53,857 bases of DNA from a bacterium (lineage in GTDB: Bacteria; Sumerlaeota; Sumerlaeia; SLMS01), in NCBI GenBank assembly GCA_016125005.1, contig WGMQ01000065.1, positions 1-53,857 on the forward strand, given 5' to 3'. Each line of letters opens with the position of its first letter. Position 1 is the first letter of the stretch. Shown one piece after another: positions 17,591 through 27,148 of this stretch. The position numbers were made by a program, and so were the translations under genes. The notes under the pieces were generated by a model. That model ran no database searches and was not told where the DNA came from. It saw nothing but the letters and a program-made list of their open reading frames with translations.

Positions 17591-20500
17591 CTAGCGAATG
17601 CGTCCGAGGTTGCGCTCCACGATCTCGCGCGTCCTTCGACAACGCTCCTCAATCACACACAACAGATTCCCGCGCCCGACCAGCTGGTCCGCCAGCCCGC
17701 GTTGTAGCTCCTCGGTGACTGTCGGCTCGCCGGAAAGGTAGTCGCTCGTGGTCTCCCACAGCAAGCGTCCACCCCGTTGCAACAGCCGCAGATCGGCCAA
17801 ATGGTCCATCAGCAGTTCGGCCTCATCCCCGTGGAGCCAATTGTTCTCCCGGGCGCGCTGCAGTACCTGCGAAGTGCTGAGGGGAAACAGCCGCTCTGCC
17901 TCCATGGGCCGCGCGAGCTGTATATACTGAGCGAGAAATTCCACGTCGATGACACCGCCGGGGCTGCGCTTGAGATCGAGAACTGCCGTGCGTGGAAGCC
18001 GTACCTGATCCTCAATGCGCCCCTTCATGGAGGCTATCTCGTTGGCAAGCTCGCGCGGCGGACCGATGGTGCTGTATAGACAACGAAGCGACTGCAATAC
18101 CTGGTCGCCGAACTGTCTATCCCCTGCAACCGAACGGGCCTTGGTCAGAACCTGCCATTCCCAGAGCCCCGCCTCTCGCTGGTAATACTGATGGAACCGG
18201 ATGTCAGTCGCAACCAATGGCCCACTGGCGCCGTCGGGGCGAAGGCGGGCATCGATCTTCCACAACTGGCCGTCGGGACTCATGCCGCCGACGTCGCGGA
18301 TCACACCGCGAAAGACGCGATCAATCGTTTCGACGCGCGTGGCCCTGTCCGTGCCATCGCCCTCTTCGACCACGACCGCCAAGTCCAGATCGCCGGCGAA
18401 ATGGACTTGTCGATCGCCCAGCCCTCCCAGCCCCAGAATAGCCCACCGGGGAACAGGCGGGTCGCCCATTTGCCTTAGCACCAATCGCGCGCTGAGATCC
18501 AGTACATGCTCGGCCAGAAGAGTCATCCTGGCGGCTCCATCAGCGGCAGAGCAGATGCCAAGTACCTCCTGCACGGAAATCAGGAATCCTTCCAGCATCT
18601 TGAACCGGCGAAGCTGACGAAGCGCGGTCTCATGGGAAACATCCAGGCGCTCGAACCCCAAATCATGGATCGCGCGGGCAGTTCGGGTCTCCTTGAGTCC
18701 ATCGCTGGAAAGCATCTCGTCCAGCCACTCGGGATGAGCCACAAGCAGACGTCCAAGCAGCGAGCCGAAACCCAGCACCCGCAGCAGCAGTCGCAGGATA
18801 AGCGGATTCGAAAGGCACAGTTCGTAGACCCACGAGAACCCTCGCGCGTTCCTCAGGAGCAGGTCGAACTGATGCACTGCGTTGCGCGGCTGGGCCGTGG
18901 AAACCAGTTCCGTCAGGAGTTGTGGGAGCAGCTTCCGGAAGCTTTCCTGGCCGCGCAGGCTCGGCCCGTATTCGCTTGTCCCCACCGCGAGTCGACGAAG
19001 CGCCATGAAGCCGTCGTGATCGTCGAGGCGGCATGGCCGTAGCTCCGACAGAATGGCCTCAGTCGGCTCCGAATCGCCGAAGAGATAGTCGGCCAGTTCG
19101 AGGCCACCCCTTCCCCCTTCGTCTTCGATAATGCGCTGGAAAGTGTGGCGAACAAACTGGCGGAGCGTCGCCAGTTCCTCCTCGAAGGCACGGTAGTCGA
19201 GATAGCCGCAACGGATCGCGAGACGCTCGCGCTCGATCCCCGCGGCCGGCATGCGGTGCGTCTGACTTTCATGCATCATCTGAAGCGTATGTTCGATGCG
19301 TCTATACAGGAAATAGGCGCGACGTAATGTTGCCGCCGTGTCGGGATCAATCAGGCCTAATTTCTCGTGCAGCGCGAGCGCCGCGATTGTACCTCGGATC
19401 TTTAATTCTGGAAATTGACCGACCTGCACCAACTGCAATCCCGCCACCACGAATTCAATCTCCCGAATTCCGCCGAATCCTCGTTTAATGTCGAGCTCGC
19501 GTCCCTCTTCCGAAAGCCGCTCGAAGTCGATGCGTTTCTTGAGGCGGGAAATATCCGGAAATAATTCCTGGGCGGAGTTTCCGTCGAAGACAAACCCGTG
19601 GATAATTGGTTCGAAGATGGCGGCAAGTGATGCAGAGCCAGCAATGCAACGCGCCTTCAGCCAGGCGATTTTCTCCCAACGCCCCGCCTGTGTCAAAAAA
19701 TACTGGACGCACGCGGCACGTGATCGCGCGAGTGGACCGCTGGCTCCCTCGGGACGGAGCCGTAAATCCACGCGATAAAGAAATCCTTCCGCTGTGTGCT
19801 CGCCAATTTTCCGGGCAATTTCGCGCCCCAGCCAATTGAAGAATTCGTGATTTGATGTGCGGCGAATTTTCACACCCTCGATGGGGCCGTCGACACCATC
19901 GGTTGTGCCTTCAGAATCGTATATATAGACCAGGTCAATGTCGGAGCTGAAGTTCAATTCCCCCGCGCCGAACTTGCCCATGGCGTATAGACAGAATCCG
20001 GGGATCTCACCATCTTCCTCAGAACGGGGAAGACCGAAGCGCGCGACCGTCTCCTGCCATGTCTCTGTATAGACAGACTCGACGATCGCTTCCGCCAGGT
20101 TCGAGAGTTCGCGACAGAGCTCCGACGTCCCTGCCAGTTCGCGCAGGTCGCGAACTCCGATGCGAAGGAGCTCCCGCTTCTTGAAGAGCACCAGTCGACA
20201 ACCGCGCTCCCCCGCTGATCGGCAATCGGACAGGAACTCCATCAACTCCCGTCTATACAGATCCAGCGACTTTTCCCGATTGAGGCCGCGAGTCAGCATA
20301 ACGCGACGCAGGAACTCGGGATGCCCAATGGCAACGCCGCTTAGATAGTCGGAGAAAGCGAAGAGCGAGGCCAGGAAATGAAGCTGCTCCGGATTGTCGC
20401 GAAGCGACCGCAATTCGCGCTTCACGTCGTCACCCTGCGCCAGCACATAGCGCGCAAGATGGCCAAGAGCCATCGACGAATCGGCAGCAAAGCTCAGGGC

Positions 20501-20695
20501 ACGAACGAGGTGGGCTCCCACCTGGAGTTGCTCGGCCTCATCCTCCAGGTGCGCGAGCAAGTCCGCCAGCGTGACCATGTCGCCCTGACGACGTTCCTCC
20601 GGCCAGCGATAGGCAGCCGATGCACGGGCAAGGAACTCGGCCAGCGAATCTCCCGCTTGGGGGCTCTCAATCGGGTGAAAGTGCGCATTTTCCAT
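17591..20695 (-). CDS. glnE: Bifunctional glutamine synthetase adenylyltransferase/deadenylase
   Basis: GlnE attaches AMP to, and removes it from, glutamine synthetase according to nitrogen status. At 1034 residues it is full length, with two nucleotidyltransferase cores. The N-terminal deadenylase has MGKFGAGELNFSSDIDLVYIY, with the D-x-D metal pair. The C-terminal adenylylase has LGGLGDRQVHFAGDLDLAVVVE. Each core is followed by a helical domain (LRPEGASGPLARSRAA; LRPDGASGPLVATDIRFHQYYQREAGLWEWQ). It starts 10 bases after the FG-GAP gene. No glnA or glnB is in the window. It has five GTCTATAC copies and one GTATATAC. A lower-GC, AATT-rich patch lies at about 19390-19870. Confidence 0.95.
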   Translation of the reverse strand: MENAHFHPIESPQAGDSLAEFLARASAAYRWPEERRQGDMVTLADLLAHLEDEAEQLQVGAHLVRALSFAADSSMALGHLARYVLAQGDDVKRELRSLRDNPEQLHFLASLFAFSDYLSGVAIGHPEFLRRVMLTRGLNREKSLDLYRRELMEFLSDCRSAGERGCRLVLFKKRELLRIGVRDLRELAGTSELCRELSNLAEAIVESVYTETWQETVARFGLPRSEEDGEIPGFCLYAMGKFGAGELNFSSDIDLVYIYDSEGTTDGVDGPIEGVKIRRTSNHEFFNWLGREIARKIGEHTAEGFLYRVDLRLRPEGASGPLARSRAACVQYFLTQAGRWEKIAWLKARCIAGSASLAAIFEPIIHGFVFDGNSAQELFPDISRLKKRIDFERLSEEGRELDIKRGFGGIREIEFVVAGLQLVQVGQFPELKIRGTIAALALHEKLGLIDPDTAATLRRAYFLYRRIEHTLQMMHESQTHRMPAAGIERERLAIRCGYLDYRAFEEELATLRQFVRHTFQRIIEDEGGRGGLELADYLFGDSEPTEAILSELRPCRLDDHDGFMALRRLAVGTSEYGPSLRGQESFRKLLPQLLTELVSTAQPRNAVHQFDLLLRNARGFSWVYELCLSNPLILRLLLRVLGFGSLLGRLLVAHPEWLDEMLSSDGLKETRTARAIHDLGFERLDVSHETALRQLRRFKMLEGFLISVQEVLGICSAADGAARMTLLAEHVLDLSARLVLRQMGDPPVPRWAILGLGGLGDRQVHFAGDLDLAVVVEEGDGTDRATRVETIDRVFRGVIRDVGGMSPDGQLWKIDARLRPDGASGPLVATDIRFHQYYQREAGLWEWQVLTKARSVAGDRQFGDQVLQSLRCLYSTIGPPRELANEIASMKGRIEDQVRLPRTAVLDLKRSPGGVIDVEFLAQYIQLARPMEAERLFPLSTSQVLQRARENNWLHGDEAELLMDHLADLRLLQRGGRLLWETTSDYLSGEPTVTEELQRGLADQLVGRGNLLCVIEERCRRTREIVERNLGRIR

Positions 20696-20705
20696 GAAAA
20701 ATCCC

Positions 20706-22694
20706 TTACCTCAGCTCCCAGCCGATCCCGAGGAAGCCGGGGAATGCCACCGGCAGCGAATACTCCACCCCACCATTCGCATCCATGATCGTCGCGACAT
20801 CGATGGGGATCGACCCGATCGGGAGATCGGCGGTCGCGATCGTGGTGGTGCCAACCTCCTGCTCCATCGTCACACCACCCAGCGAGTACCGAACGCGGTA
20901 GCCCGTGATCGGCCCGAGGATCGGCTGCGCGGCACTCCACGTGCCCAACACATCCGGCGTGGTTCCGCGCCGCACATTCATCGGCGCAGCCGCATGGCGC
21001 GAAATCCAAATGCCTGACAGGATGTAGCACTCACCGGCATTGTTGTAGGCATTCTGATACCCGTCCCCCTGCATGGCATTGGGGACGAAATCCAGAACGC
21101 CATCGCCGTCATAGTCGCCCATCACTGACGAATAGACAAAGTAGTCGCCGCGCCCGTTGTAGGATTCGGCGCCGTAGACGATCCCGTATAGCAGCCCGTT
21201 CGAGACCGTCAGTCCCGTACCGATGCGCGTCGGAAGGTTCGGAAAGTTCTGACCGCCATACAGGATCGTTGCGTAACCCGCCTGATAGCGACCGAGAGGG
21301 GACCCGTATGGGGCCCCCATGAGGATCTCTGCGATGCCGTCCTGATTGAGGTCCGCCAACTCGATCGTGTCGGCCAGAATGCCGAAGTTCTCCGTCCCGA
21401 CGAAGCAGGAGATTGGATAGTCCGCCGGTGGTGCGGCCGTGAAGATCGTGCTCTTTCCGCGCAACGCGGCACCTCCGCGCAGCAAGTAACCTGCACCCGC
21501 GAGCGAAAGCGCCCCCGCATCGTATCCGAGCGCGCCGACGACCAGGTCGTCGATTCCATCGCCCGTCACGTCTGCTGAGACAAGTTCCTCGCCGAAGTAG
21601 TCAGAGGTCTGCTCGCCGTAGATGATCGTATAGACAGAGGGATCGGCGGTTGCCATGTCGAGCTCGCGCTGTGAACGGAGCTGCTCTGCTCCCCACAGGA
21701 TGTATACCTCGCCGGAGTTGCTCGTCGTGTTGTTCGGTCCGTCCCCACCCCCCGTCCCCGTATAGCCAAGTGAACTGATCGCCAGGCCCGAGCGCGTGAC
21801 CCCGGCTCCCACAATCAGGTCCAGGTGCCCGTCGTCATCCAGGTCTCCCGCCGTATGCGTGGAGCCAAGCATGTCGCCGGGGTCACGGCCGTAGATCACC
21901 GTGAAGACGTCCGCGGTCTCCGCTTCGCCGACCCGCAGGCGATCTGTATCCCCAAAGGCGGAGTTCACATCCCAGGCGATCACGCACGCGCCGCACCGGT
22001 CCCGGTTGGCGTTGGGCCCCCAGGACTGATCCATGCCCATCACGAGGTCTGCGAGTCCGTTGCCATCAAGGTCGTGTAACTGGAGCCAACTGCCCAGGCG
22101 GTCGCCGGTGCTGAGGTTCCCGTTCACGGTCCGATTGGCGGCGCCGAGGATGAAGCGGGTACGCTGGGTGGACGGAAGATTGTTCAGGTCGAAGTCACGG
22201 ATGGTCGTGCCCCAGTCGGGGCTACCGTAGAGGATCACCACCTCGCCCGCGCGAGCCGCTTCGGCAATGTGGACCCCGTGGGACGATCCAAGGATCAGAT
22301 CCGCGTAGCCGTCGCCGTCGAGGTCCCCCGACGACATCTCGACCCCAAGCAACGCATCGTTGGCGACACCACGGATCGCCAGCCGCGGTCCCGTGTAGGT
22401 CGCCACGTCGACCGTTGCGCCGATGGTGCCGTCGCCAAAAACGACCCAGACCTGACCGTTACGGCTGCGCCCGTTGGTCGACGAGGTGAACGGGGCCACG
22501 GCGGTATCCATGAAGCCATCCCCATTGAAATCAGCAGCCTGCAACGGCGTGCCAAGCTGGCCACCGTTGGCGCTGTTCATGTAGATGGAACTCGTTGGCC
22601 CAGTGGGCGCCGCCAAATCCCAAGGCACACCCTGCGGCGCTGCAAGTGCCGGGACGAGGGGGAGCAAGAGGGCTGAGATATGTGTCCTAATCAT
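20706..22694 (-). CDS. Secreted FG-GAP/integrin-alpha-like repeat protein
   Basis: The protein has 662 residues, with a signal peptide (MIRTHISALLLPLVPALAAP) followed by at least seven FG-GAP/VCBS calcium-binding blades: ADFNGDGFMDTAVA, DLDGDGYADLILGS, DLDGNGLADLVMGM, DLDDDGHLDLIVGA, DVTGDGIDDLVVGA, DLNQDGIAEILMGA and DYDGDGVLDFVPNA. Seven blades fit a complete beta-propeller. The C-terminus is a short fibronectin-like segment (TGYRVRYSLGGVTMEQEVG). It is probably an extracellular adhesion or structural protein. The neighbouring glnE lies 10 bases downstream on the same strand, with no evident functional link. One GTCTATAC copy (21628) encodes Val-Tyr-Thr. Confidence 0.88.
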   Translation of the reverse strand: MIRTHISALLLPLVPALAAPQGVPWDLAAPTGPTSSIYMNSANGGQLGTPLQAADFNGDGFMDTAVAPFTSSTNGRSRNGQVWVVFGDGTIGATVDVATYTGPRLAIRGVANDALLGVEMSSGDLDGDGYADLILGSSHGVHIAEAARAGEVVILYGSPDWGTTIRDFDLNNLPSTQRTRFILGAANRTVNGNLSTGDRLGSWLQLHDLDGNGLADLVMGMDQSWGPNANRDRCGACVIAWDVNSAFGDTDRLRVGEAETADVFTVIYGRDPGDMLGSTHTAGDLDDDGHLDLIVGAGVTRSGLAISSLGYTGTGGGDGPNNTTSNSGEVYILWGAEQLRSQRELDMATADPSVYTIIYGEQTSDYFGEELVSADVTGDGIDDLVVGALGYDAGALSLAGAGYLLRGGAALRGKSTIFTAAPPADYPISCFVGTENFGILADTIELADLNQDGIAEILMGAPYGSPLGRYQAGYATILYGGQNFPNLPTRIGTGLTVSNGLLYGIVYGAESYNGRGDYFVYSSVMGDYDGDGVLDFVPNAMQGDGYQNAYNNAGECYILSGIWISRHAAAPMNVRRGTTPDVLGTWSAAQPILGPITGYRVRYSLGGVTMEQEVGTTTIATADLPIGSIPIDVATIMDANGGVEYSLPVAFPGFLGIGWELR

Positions 22695-23051
22695 CTTAGG
22701 TTACCCGCCCTCAATGTTCCGCTGGGCCGTCGCGATGGCAAGGGATTCAGTGGCCCGGCCAGTCAATTCCACCCCGAAGCAGAGACCGGCCGCGGCGTGC
22801 AAAGCTTTGCAAGCGGAACATGCCGAGATGCGCAAAGCCAGTCAAATCAGATATCGACACGCAATCGACACAGAGCAGAGGTAATCGTGCCGGTTTCTCT
22901 TGTGTTTCCAAGCAGGATGCGTATCTATACTGAGGGCAGTGGAGTTGGTTGGGTGGCTCAACAGTGACCAAACCCGTCAACCCAGCTCCCGGTCCGATCC
23001 AATAGGGTGACTGATTACCCCACCCGCTATCCCTAACCCAGGAGTTGCATC
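22695..23051. other. Gene-free divergent region upstream of the FG-GAP gene and hpf
   Basis: The stretch is 357 bases long. I see no open frame or RNA gene with support. It holds the candidate hpf promoter near 22900-22931, including a CTATAC, and the hpf Shine-Dalgarno AGGAG nine bases before the ATG. Otherwise I see only short GTTGG/CAAC-type palindromes that I cannot interpret. Confidence 0.6.
22900..22931 (+). promoter_or_regulatory. Possible hpf promoter
   Basis: A TATACT hexamer (22926-22931) matches the -10 consensus at five of six bases. TTGTGT lies upstream at 22900, but the spacing of 20 bases is long. TATCTA at 22922 gives a spacing of 16. The leader to the hpf ATG would be about 115 bases. 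Confidence 0.3.
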
Positions 23052-23417
23052 ATGCCTGTTACGATCACCTGCAGGGGAACCAAGATTTCCGACGAACTGA
23101 ACAGCTTGGTTGTGAAGAAGTGTCGGAATCTGAAGCGCTACTTCGACAAGGTCGACAAGATCGAGGTTGTCTTTTCCGCCGAGAAGCATCGCCGCAAGTG
23201 CGAAATTCGCCTCCACGCGGGACCGTTCGACCAGACCTCCGTTTTCGAGAATGGCGAAGAAGGCTCCGCCTTCGACAAGGCCCTGAAGGCAATGCAGCGG
23301 CAGGTGAAGGAAAGCAAGGAGCGGATGATCACCAAGAAACAACGCGTGGTGAGTGTGACCAAGCCGAACAACCGCAGTGGACGCACGCGGCAAGTCCTGC
23401 CGGAAGCGACCATCTGA
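23052..23417 (+). CDS. hpf: Ribosome hibernation promoting factor (short HPF/RaiA/YfiA type)
   Basis: The protein has 121 residues: MPVTITCRGTKISDELNSLVVKK opens the beta-alpha-beta-beta-beta-alpha fold, with KRYFDKVDKIEVVFSAEKHRRKCEIRLHAGP and DKALKAMQRQVKESKERM following. HPF binds the 30S decoding site and inactivates ribosomes in stationary phase or starvation. It lacks the C-terminal dimerisation domain of long HPF, so a partner such as RMF might be needed for 100S formation, or it may act alone. An AGGAG Shine-Dalgarno precedes the ATG. A strong terminator follows 48 bases after the stop. It is convergent with fusA, another translation gene. Confidence 0.9.
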   Translation: MPVTITCRGTKISDELNSLVVKKCRNLKRYFDKVDKIEVVFSAEKHRRKCEIRLHAGPFDQTSVFENGEEGSAFDKALKAMQRQVKESKERMITKKQRVVSVTKPNNRSGRTRQVLPEATI

Positions 23418-23465
23418 CGCGGCACAGCCCCTCCGGGGCGACTGATCACCATCACTCGTGGCAAT

Positions 23466-23502
23466 TCCCCCGGTCCAGAGGAGTGGACCGGGGGGATTTT
23501 TT
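23466..23502 (+). terminator. Rho-independent terminator of hpf
   Basis: A 12-base stem, TCCCCCGGTCCA with TGGACCGGGGGGA (one bulged G), has a six-base loop and is followed directly by six T residues. It is a textbook intrinsic terminator for the plus strand. Confidence 0.93.
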
Positions 23503-23518
23503 CGACCGATGCATAGAA

Positions 23519-23552
23519 AAAGGCTCCCGGTGGCGAACCACCGGGAGCCTTT
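23519..23552 (-). terminator. Terminator of fusA, probably bidirectional
   Basis: A perfect 15-base stem (AAAGGCTCCCGGTGG with its exact complement) surrounds the tetraloop CGAA. It is flanked by A-rich text on the left, giving a U tract for minus-strand transcripts, and by TTTTT on the right. It lies 26 bases beyond the fusA stop and only 17 bases from the hpf terminator. Confidence 0.92.
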
Positions 23553-23577
23553 GTTTTTACTGGAGTTAAGCGCCCGA

Positions 23578-25698
23578 TCAGCCCTTGGCTGCCATGCGCT
23601 CGCCGACGACCTTCTCTTCGACGAACTTGGGGACGGGCTCGTAGTGATCGAACTGCATCGAGAACGAAGCGCGACCAGAGGAGATGTTACGGAGGTCCGT
23701 GGCGTAGCCGAACATTTCGGCGAGGGGAACCTTGGCCGTAACGACCTTGGCACCGCTGCGGTCACCGATTTCCTCGATCTTGCCACGGCGCTGGTTCAGG
23801 TTGCCGATGATGTCGCCGAGGTAGTCTTCGGGGCAGATCACTTCGAGGCCGAAGATCGGCTCGAGGAGAATCGGGCCGGCCTTGCGGCAGGCTTCCTTGA
23901 AGCCCATCGAGGCGGCCATCTTGAACGCCATTTCGGAGGAGTCGACGTCGTGGTAGCTGCCGTCGAACACTGCGACGCGGAGGTCGACCATCGGGTAGCC
24001 AGCCAGCGTGCCGCTGTTCATGGCTTCGATGACGCCCTGCTCGATCGGGCCGATGAATTCCTTCGGGATCACGCCGCCAACCACTTCGTTCTTGAACGTG
24101 AAGCCATGGCCGGGGTCGTTCGGCTCGACGCGGAGCCAACAATCGCCGTACTGGCCGCGACCGCCGGACTGACGGACGAACTTGCCCTGCTGCTCGATCG
24201 TCTTGGTGATCGTCTCGCGATAGGCCACCTGCGGACGGCCGACGTTGGCCTCCACCTTGTCCTCGCGACGCATACGATCCACGATGATGTCGAGGTGAAG
24301 CTCACCCATGCCGTAGATGATGGTCTGGTTGGTTTCCGGATCGGTCTTCGCGCGGAAGGTCGGATCCTCTTCCATGAGGCGACCAAGCGCCTTGGAGAGC
24401 TTGTCCTGATCGGCCTTGGTCTTGGGCTCGATGGCCACGGAGGTCACGGGCTCGGGGAAGGTCATAGACTCGAGTCGGATCGGATTGTCCGGATCGCACA
24501 GCGTGTCGCCGGTGCCGGTGTTCTTCATGCCGACCATGGCGACGATGTCGCCGGCGCGTGCCTCGTCGGTGGCCTCACGCTCGACGGCGTGCATGATGTA
24601 CATGCGGCCGATGCGCTCGTTCTGGTCACGCTTGGAGTTGTAGACGTAGGAGCCTGCCTTGAGCACGCCGGAGTAGATGCGCACGTAGGTCAGCTTGTCG
24701 ACGCCACGGGGGTCGCGCATGACCTTGAAGGCCAGGGCGCTGAACGGCTCGTTGTCGTCGGACTGGCGGGTCATCTCGGCGCCGGTGCGGACGTCCTCAC
24801 CCTTGATGGCGCCAACTTCGTTCGGGGCCGGCAGGTAGGTGACGACGCCGTCGAGGAGCATCTGCACGCCCTTGTTCTTGAAGGCGGAACCGCAGAAGAC
24901 CGGGGTGATCTTGCACTTGAGCGTGGCGGCACGGAGTGCAGCCTTCAGCTCGTCGGTGGTGAACTCATGGCCGTCGAGGAACTTCTCGGCGAAGGCGTCG
25001 TCGTACTCGGACAGGGACTCGAGCATGAACTCGCGATACTTGGCCGCGGTGTCGGCCAGATCGTCAGGAATGGCGACGTCCTTCCAGGTCTTGCCGGTGG
25101 AGTCGGCCTTGTCCCAAACGCGGGCGGTCATGGCAACGAGGTCGATGATGCCGATGAACTGGTCCTCGGCGCCGATGGGCCACTGGACGGGCACCGGGTG
25201 GGCGTGGAGGCGCTCCTTCATCATGGTGATGGCGCGGCCGAAGTCGGCACCGATGCGGTCCATCTTGTTGACGAAGGCGAGGCGGGGGACGCCGTACTTG
25301 TCGGCCTGGCGCCAAACGGTCTCGGACTGGGGCTCAACGCCACCGACGGAGCAGAAGAGGGCCACGGCGCCGTCGAGCACGCGGATCGAGCGCTCGACTT
25401 CCACGGTGAAGTCCACGTGGCCGGGCGTGTCGATGATGTTGATTTCGTAGTTGGTGTCGACGTTCTCCTTGGCGGACGACGTCCAGTAGCAGCGGGTGGC
25501 GGCGGAGGTGATGGTGATACCACGCTCCTGCTCCTGCTCCATCCAGTCCATCGTGGCGGCGCCGTCATGCACCTCACCGATGCGGTGCTGCTTGCCCGTG
25601 TAATAAAGGACGCGCTCGGTCGTGGTCGTCTTTCCAGCATCGATGTGAGCCATGATGCCGATGTTGCGTACCTGCTCCAGTGGTGTTTTGCGTGCCAT
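23578..25698 (-). CDS. fusA: Translation elongation factor G
   Basis: EF-G drives GTP-dependent ribosomal translocation. Its 706 residues carry all GTPase motifs: AHIDAGKTT (17-25), the switch region [19 protein letters not shown], and NKMDRIG. Domains II to V follow in the usual order ([54 protein letters not shown]). It is not in a str operon, because rpsL, rpsG and tuf are absent here, so it stands alone between an MFS gene and hpf. Codon use is strongly biased to C/G third bases. The gene has no copy of the dispersed octamer, as expected for a highly expressed gene that avoids CTA/ATA/AGA. Confidence 0.97.
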   Translation of the reverse strand: MARKTPLEQVRNIGIMAHIDAGKTTTTERVLYYTGKQHRIGEVHDGAATMDWMEQEQERGITITSAATRCYWTSSAKENVDTNYEINIIDTPGHVDFTVEVERSIRVLDGAVALFCSVGGVEPQSETVWRQADKYGVPRLAFVNKMDRIGADFGRAITMMKERLHAHPVPVQWPIGAEDQFIGIIDLVAMTARVWDKADSTGKTWKDVAIPDDLADTAAKYREFMLESLSEYDDAFAEKFLDGHEFTTDELKAALRAATLKCKITPVFCGSAFKNKGVQMLLDGVVTYLPAPNEVGAIKGEDVRTGAEMTRQSDDNEPFSALAFKVMRDPRGVDKLTYVRIYSGVLKAGSYVYNSKRDQNERIGRMYIMHAVEREATDEARAGDIVAMVGMKNTGTGDTLCDPDNPIRLESMTFPEPVTSVAIEPKTKADQDKLSKALGRLMEEDPTFRAKTDPETNQTIIYGMGELHLDIIVDRMRREDKVEANVGRPQVAYRETITKTIEQQGKFVRQSGGRGQYGDCWLRVEPNDPGHGFTFKNEVVGGVIPKEFIGPIEQGVIEAMNSGTLAGYPMVDLRVAVFDGSYHDVDSSEMAFKMAASMGFKEACRKAGPILLEPIFGLEVICPEDYLGDIIGNLNQRRGKIEEIGDRSGAKVVTAKVPLAEMFGYATDLRNISSGRASFSMQFDHYEPVPKFVEEKVVGERMAAKG

Positions 25699-25912
25699 TC
25701 TGTTCCTCGATCGAAGATGTAGCGGATGGTGGACGGCAATCCCGCAGCGGGCTTTTTTCGCCGCGGATCGAGCTCGCGATGAGCGCCGAATGCCGGAGGG
25801 AAAAACTCGCCTTCCTTAAACCCGCGAGAAAGTGGGGAATGGCCTTTCCGCCCGTCAAGGCTTAACCGGTGTTTGTCGGGTCACTTATCTCAGTATCTGC
25901 GATAAAGCCGGG

Positions 25913-27121
25913 TCAGCTTCTGCCCTGTTTCCCGGCAAGTTCCCCGCCTCCGCGAGCCACCAGCACCACCACGAGGCCGATACCGGCAATCACCTCCAGC
26001 ACCCCGCCGAGCCCCCAGGCGAGCGCGTAGGAACGGTCGCTGGCCGCCCCCAGCACCCCAAATCCGGCAATCATGGCCAAGGTCCCCGTGGTGTTGAAAA
26101 GCCCCATCGCGGCCCCGCGCGCCCCCGCCGGTGCAAGCCGACCAACAAGCGTCAAGGCGGGCAAATACATGAGCCCCGAAAGGATCCCGCAGTAGGCCAT
26201 CGTCGCCACGGTCGAACGGTAGTCGAGCACTCCAAGTAGCCCATAACCAAGGCCGTACAGCACGGAGGCCATGCCCATCATCCAGGCGGCTCCGAACCGC
26301 TCGCACAGGCGAATCGCGGGGTATAGACCGACAACAAAGGCGCTCCAAAAAGCGACCAGCAGGACTCCGGAACCGGAGACGCTGTCGAGGCCAAAGCGGT
26401 CCTTCACCATGAGGCTCGTGAGCAGGGCAAACCCCGCGAAGGTAAACTTGTCGATCATGCCGAAGCCGATGGGGACCCAGAGACGACGCAGGGAAAGTTG
26501 TTCCCCCGACGTCGGCATGCGGCGGGCAACAGGAGATTCACGCTGAAAAAGGATGAAGACCGCCACGAGCAACAGTCCGCCACCGAGGATCACAAAGAGC
26601 GTCCGCAATCCAGCTTCGCCAAACTGTGCCGCCATCGCCGGTCCAATTAGGTACGCGAGTGGGAGCCCCCCCGTCACAACGCCAAGGCTGCGTCCCTGAT
26701 GCTCGGGAGCGGATTGGTCAACAACCCAGGCCAGCAGCACGACCTGCGCCGTGGTGTCGAAGCATCCTTGGGCAAAGCGGACCACCAGCAGCAGGGGCCA
26801 CGATGTGACAAACGGTAGCGCCGCCGTGAGCAGGCCCGTGCCGACCAAGGCCGCCGTCAGCAGCGGGATGCGGCGTCCCATGCGGTCGCTTAGCCATCCG
26901 GCGCCGAGCGACAGGAGCACGGTCGCCGCGCCATTCGCCTTCAGGAACCACGCCGCTTCGCTGTTGCTGAGTTGGAACGGACGGCGCACCAGAGCCTCCA
27001 TGACCGATCCGACCACCGACATGGATAGGAACAGGAAGAACTGTGTTCCGAGGGCAACCAGCAGCGCAGGAGTTAGCCACCGGTTCGGATGCGGGGTTGG
27101 GTTGTCAGAGGCTGGCGACAA
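25913..27121 (-). CDS. Major facilitator superfamily transporter
   Basis: The protein has 402 residues and about twelve hydrophobic helices. The MFS loop 2-3 signature appears as GWLSDRMGRRIPLLTAALVG, and a central charged loop (FQRESPVARRMPTSGEQLSLRRL) separates two six-helix halves. The substrate cannot be read from sequence. The overall look (drug/H+ or metabolite antiporter) is generic. The frame starts with TTG at 27121 and a weak Shine-Dalgarno. No better start precedes the first helix. It lies 214 bases upstream of fusA on the same strand. One GTCTATAC copy (26321) encodes Gly-Leu-Tyr-Pro. Confidence 0.9.
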   Translation of the reverse strand: MSPASDNPTPHPNRWLTPALLVALGTQFFLFLSMSVVGSVMEALVRRPFQLSNSEAAWFLKANGAATVLLSLGAGWLSDRMGRRIPLLTAALVGTGLLTAALPFVTSWPLLLVVRFAQGCFDTTAQVVLLAWVVDQSAPEHQGRSLGVVTGGLPLAYLIGPAMAAQFGEAGLRTLFVILGGGLLLVAVFILFQRESPVARRMPTSGEQLSLRRLWVPIGFGMIDKFTFAGFALLTSLMVKDRFGLDSVSGSGVLLVAFWSAFVVGLYPAIRLCERFGAAWMMGMASVLYGLGYGLLGVLDYRSTVATMAYCGILSGLMYLPALTLVGRLAPAGARGAAMGLFNTTGTLAMIAGFGVLGAASDRSYALAWGLGGVLEVIAGIGLVVVLVARGGGELAGKQGRS

Positions 27122-27148
27122 GAGGGTACCTGATGGCTGAGGCGGAAG

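Noticed and set aside
23458..25722. 754-codon plus-strand open frame
   Set aside because: It is the mirror of fusA. Its Asp/Leu/Val/His-rich text follows from GC-rich third positions on the other strand.
25740..25765. CCCGCAGCGGG followed by six T as a terminator
   Set aside because: Nothing is transcribed into it on the plus strand, and the stem is only three to five bases with too small a loop.
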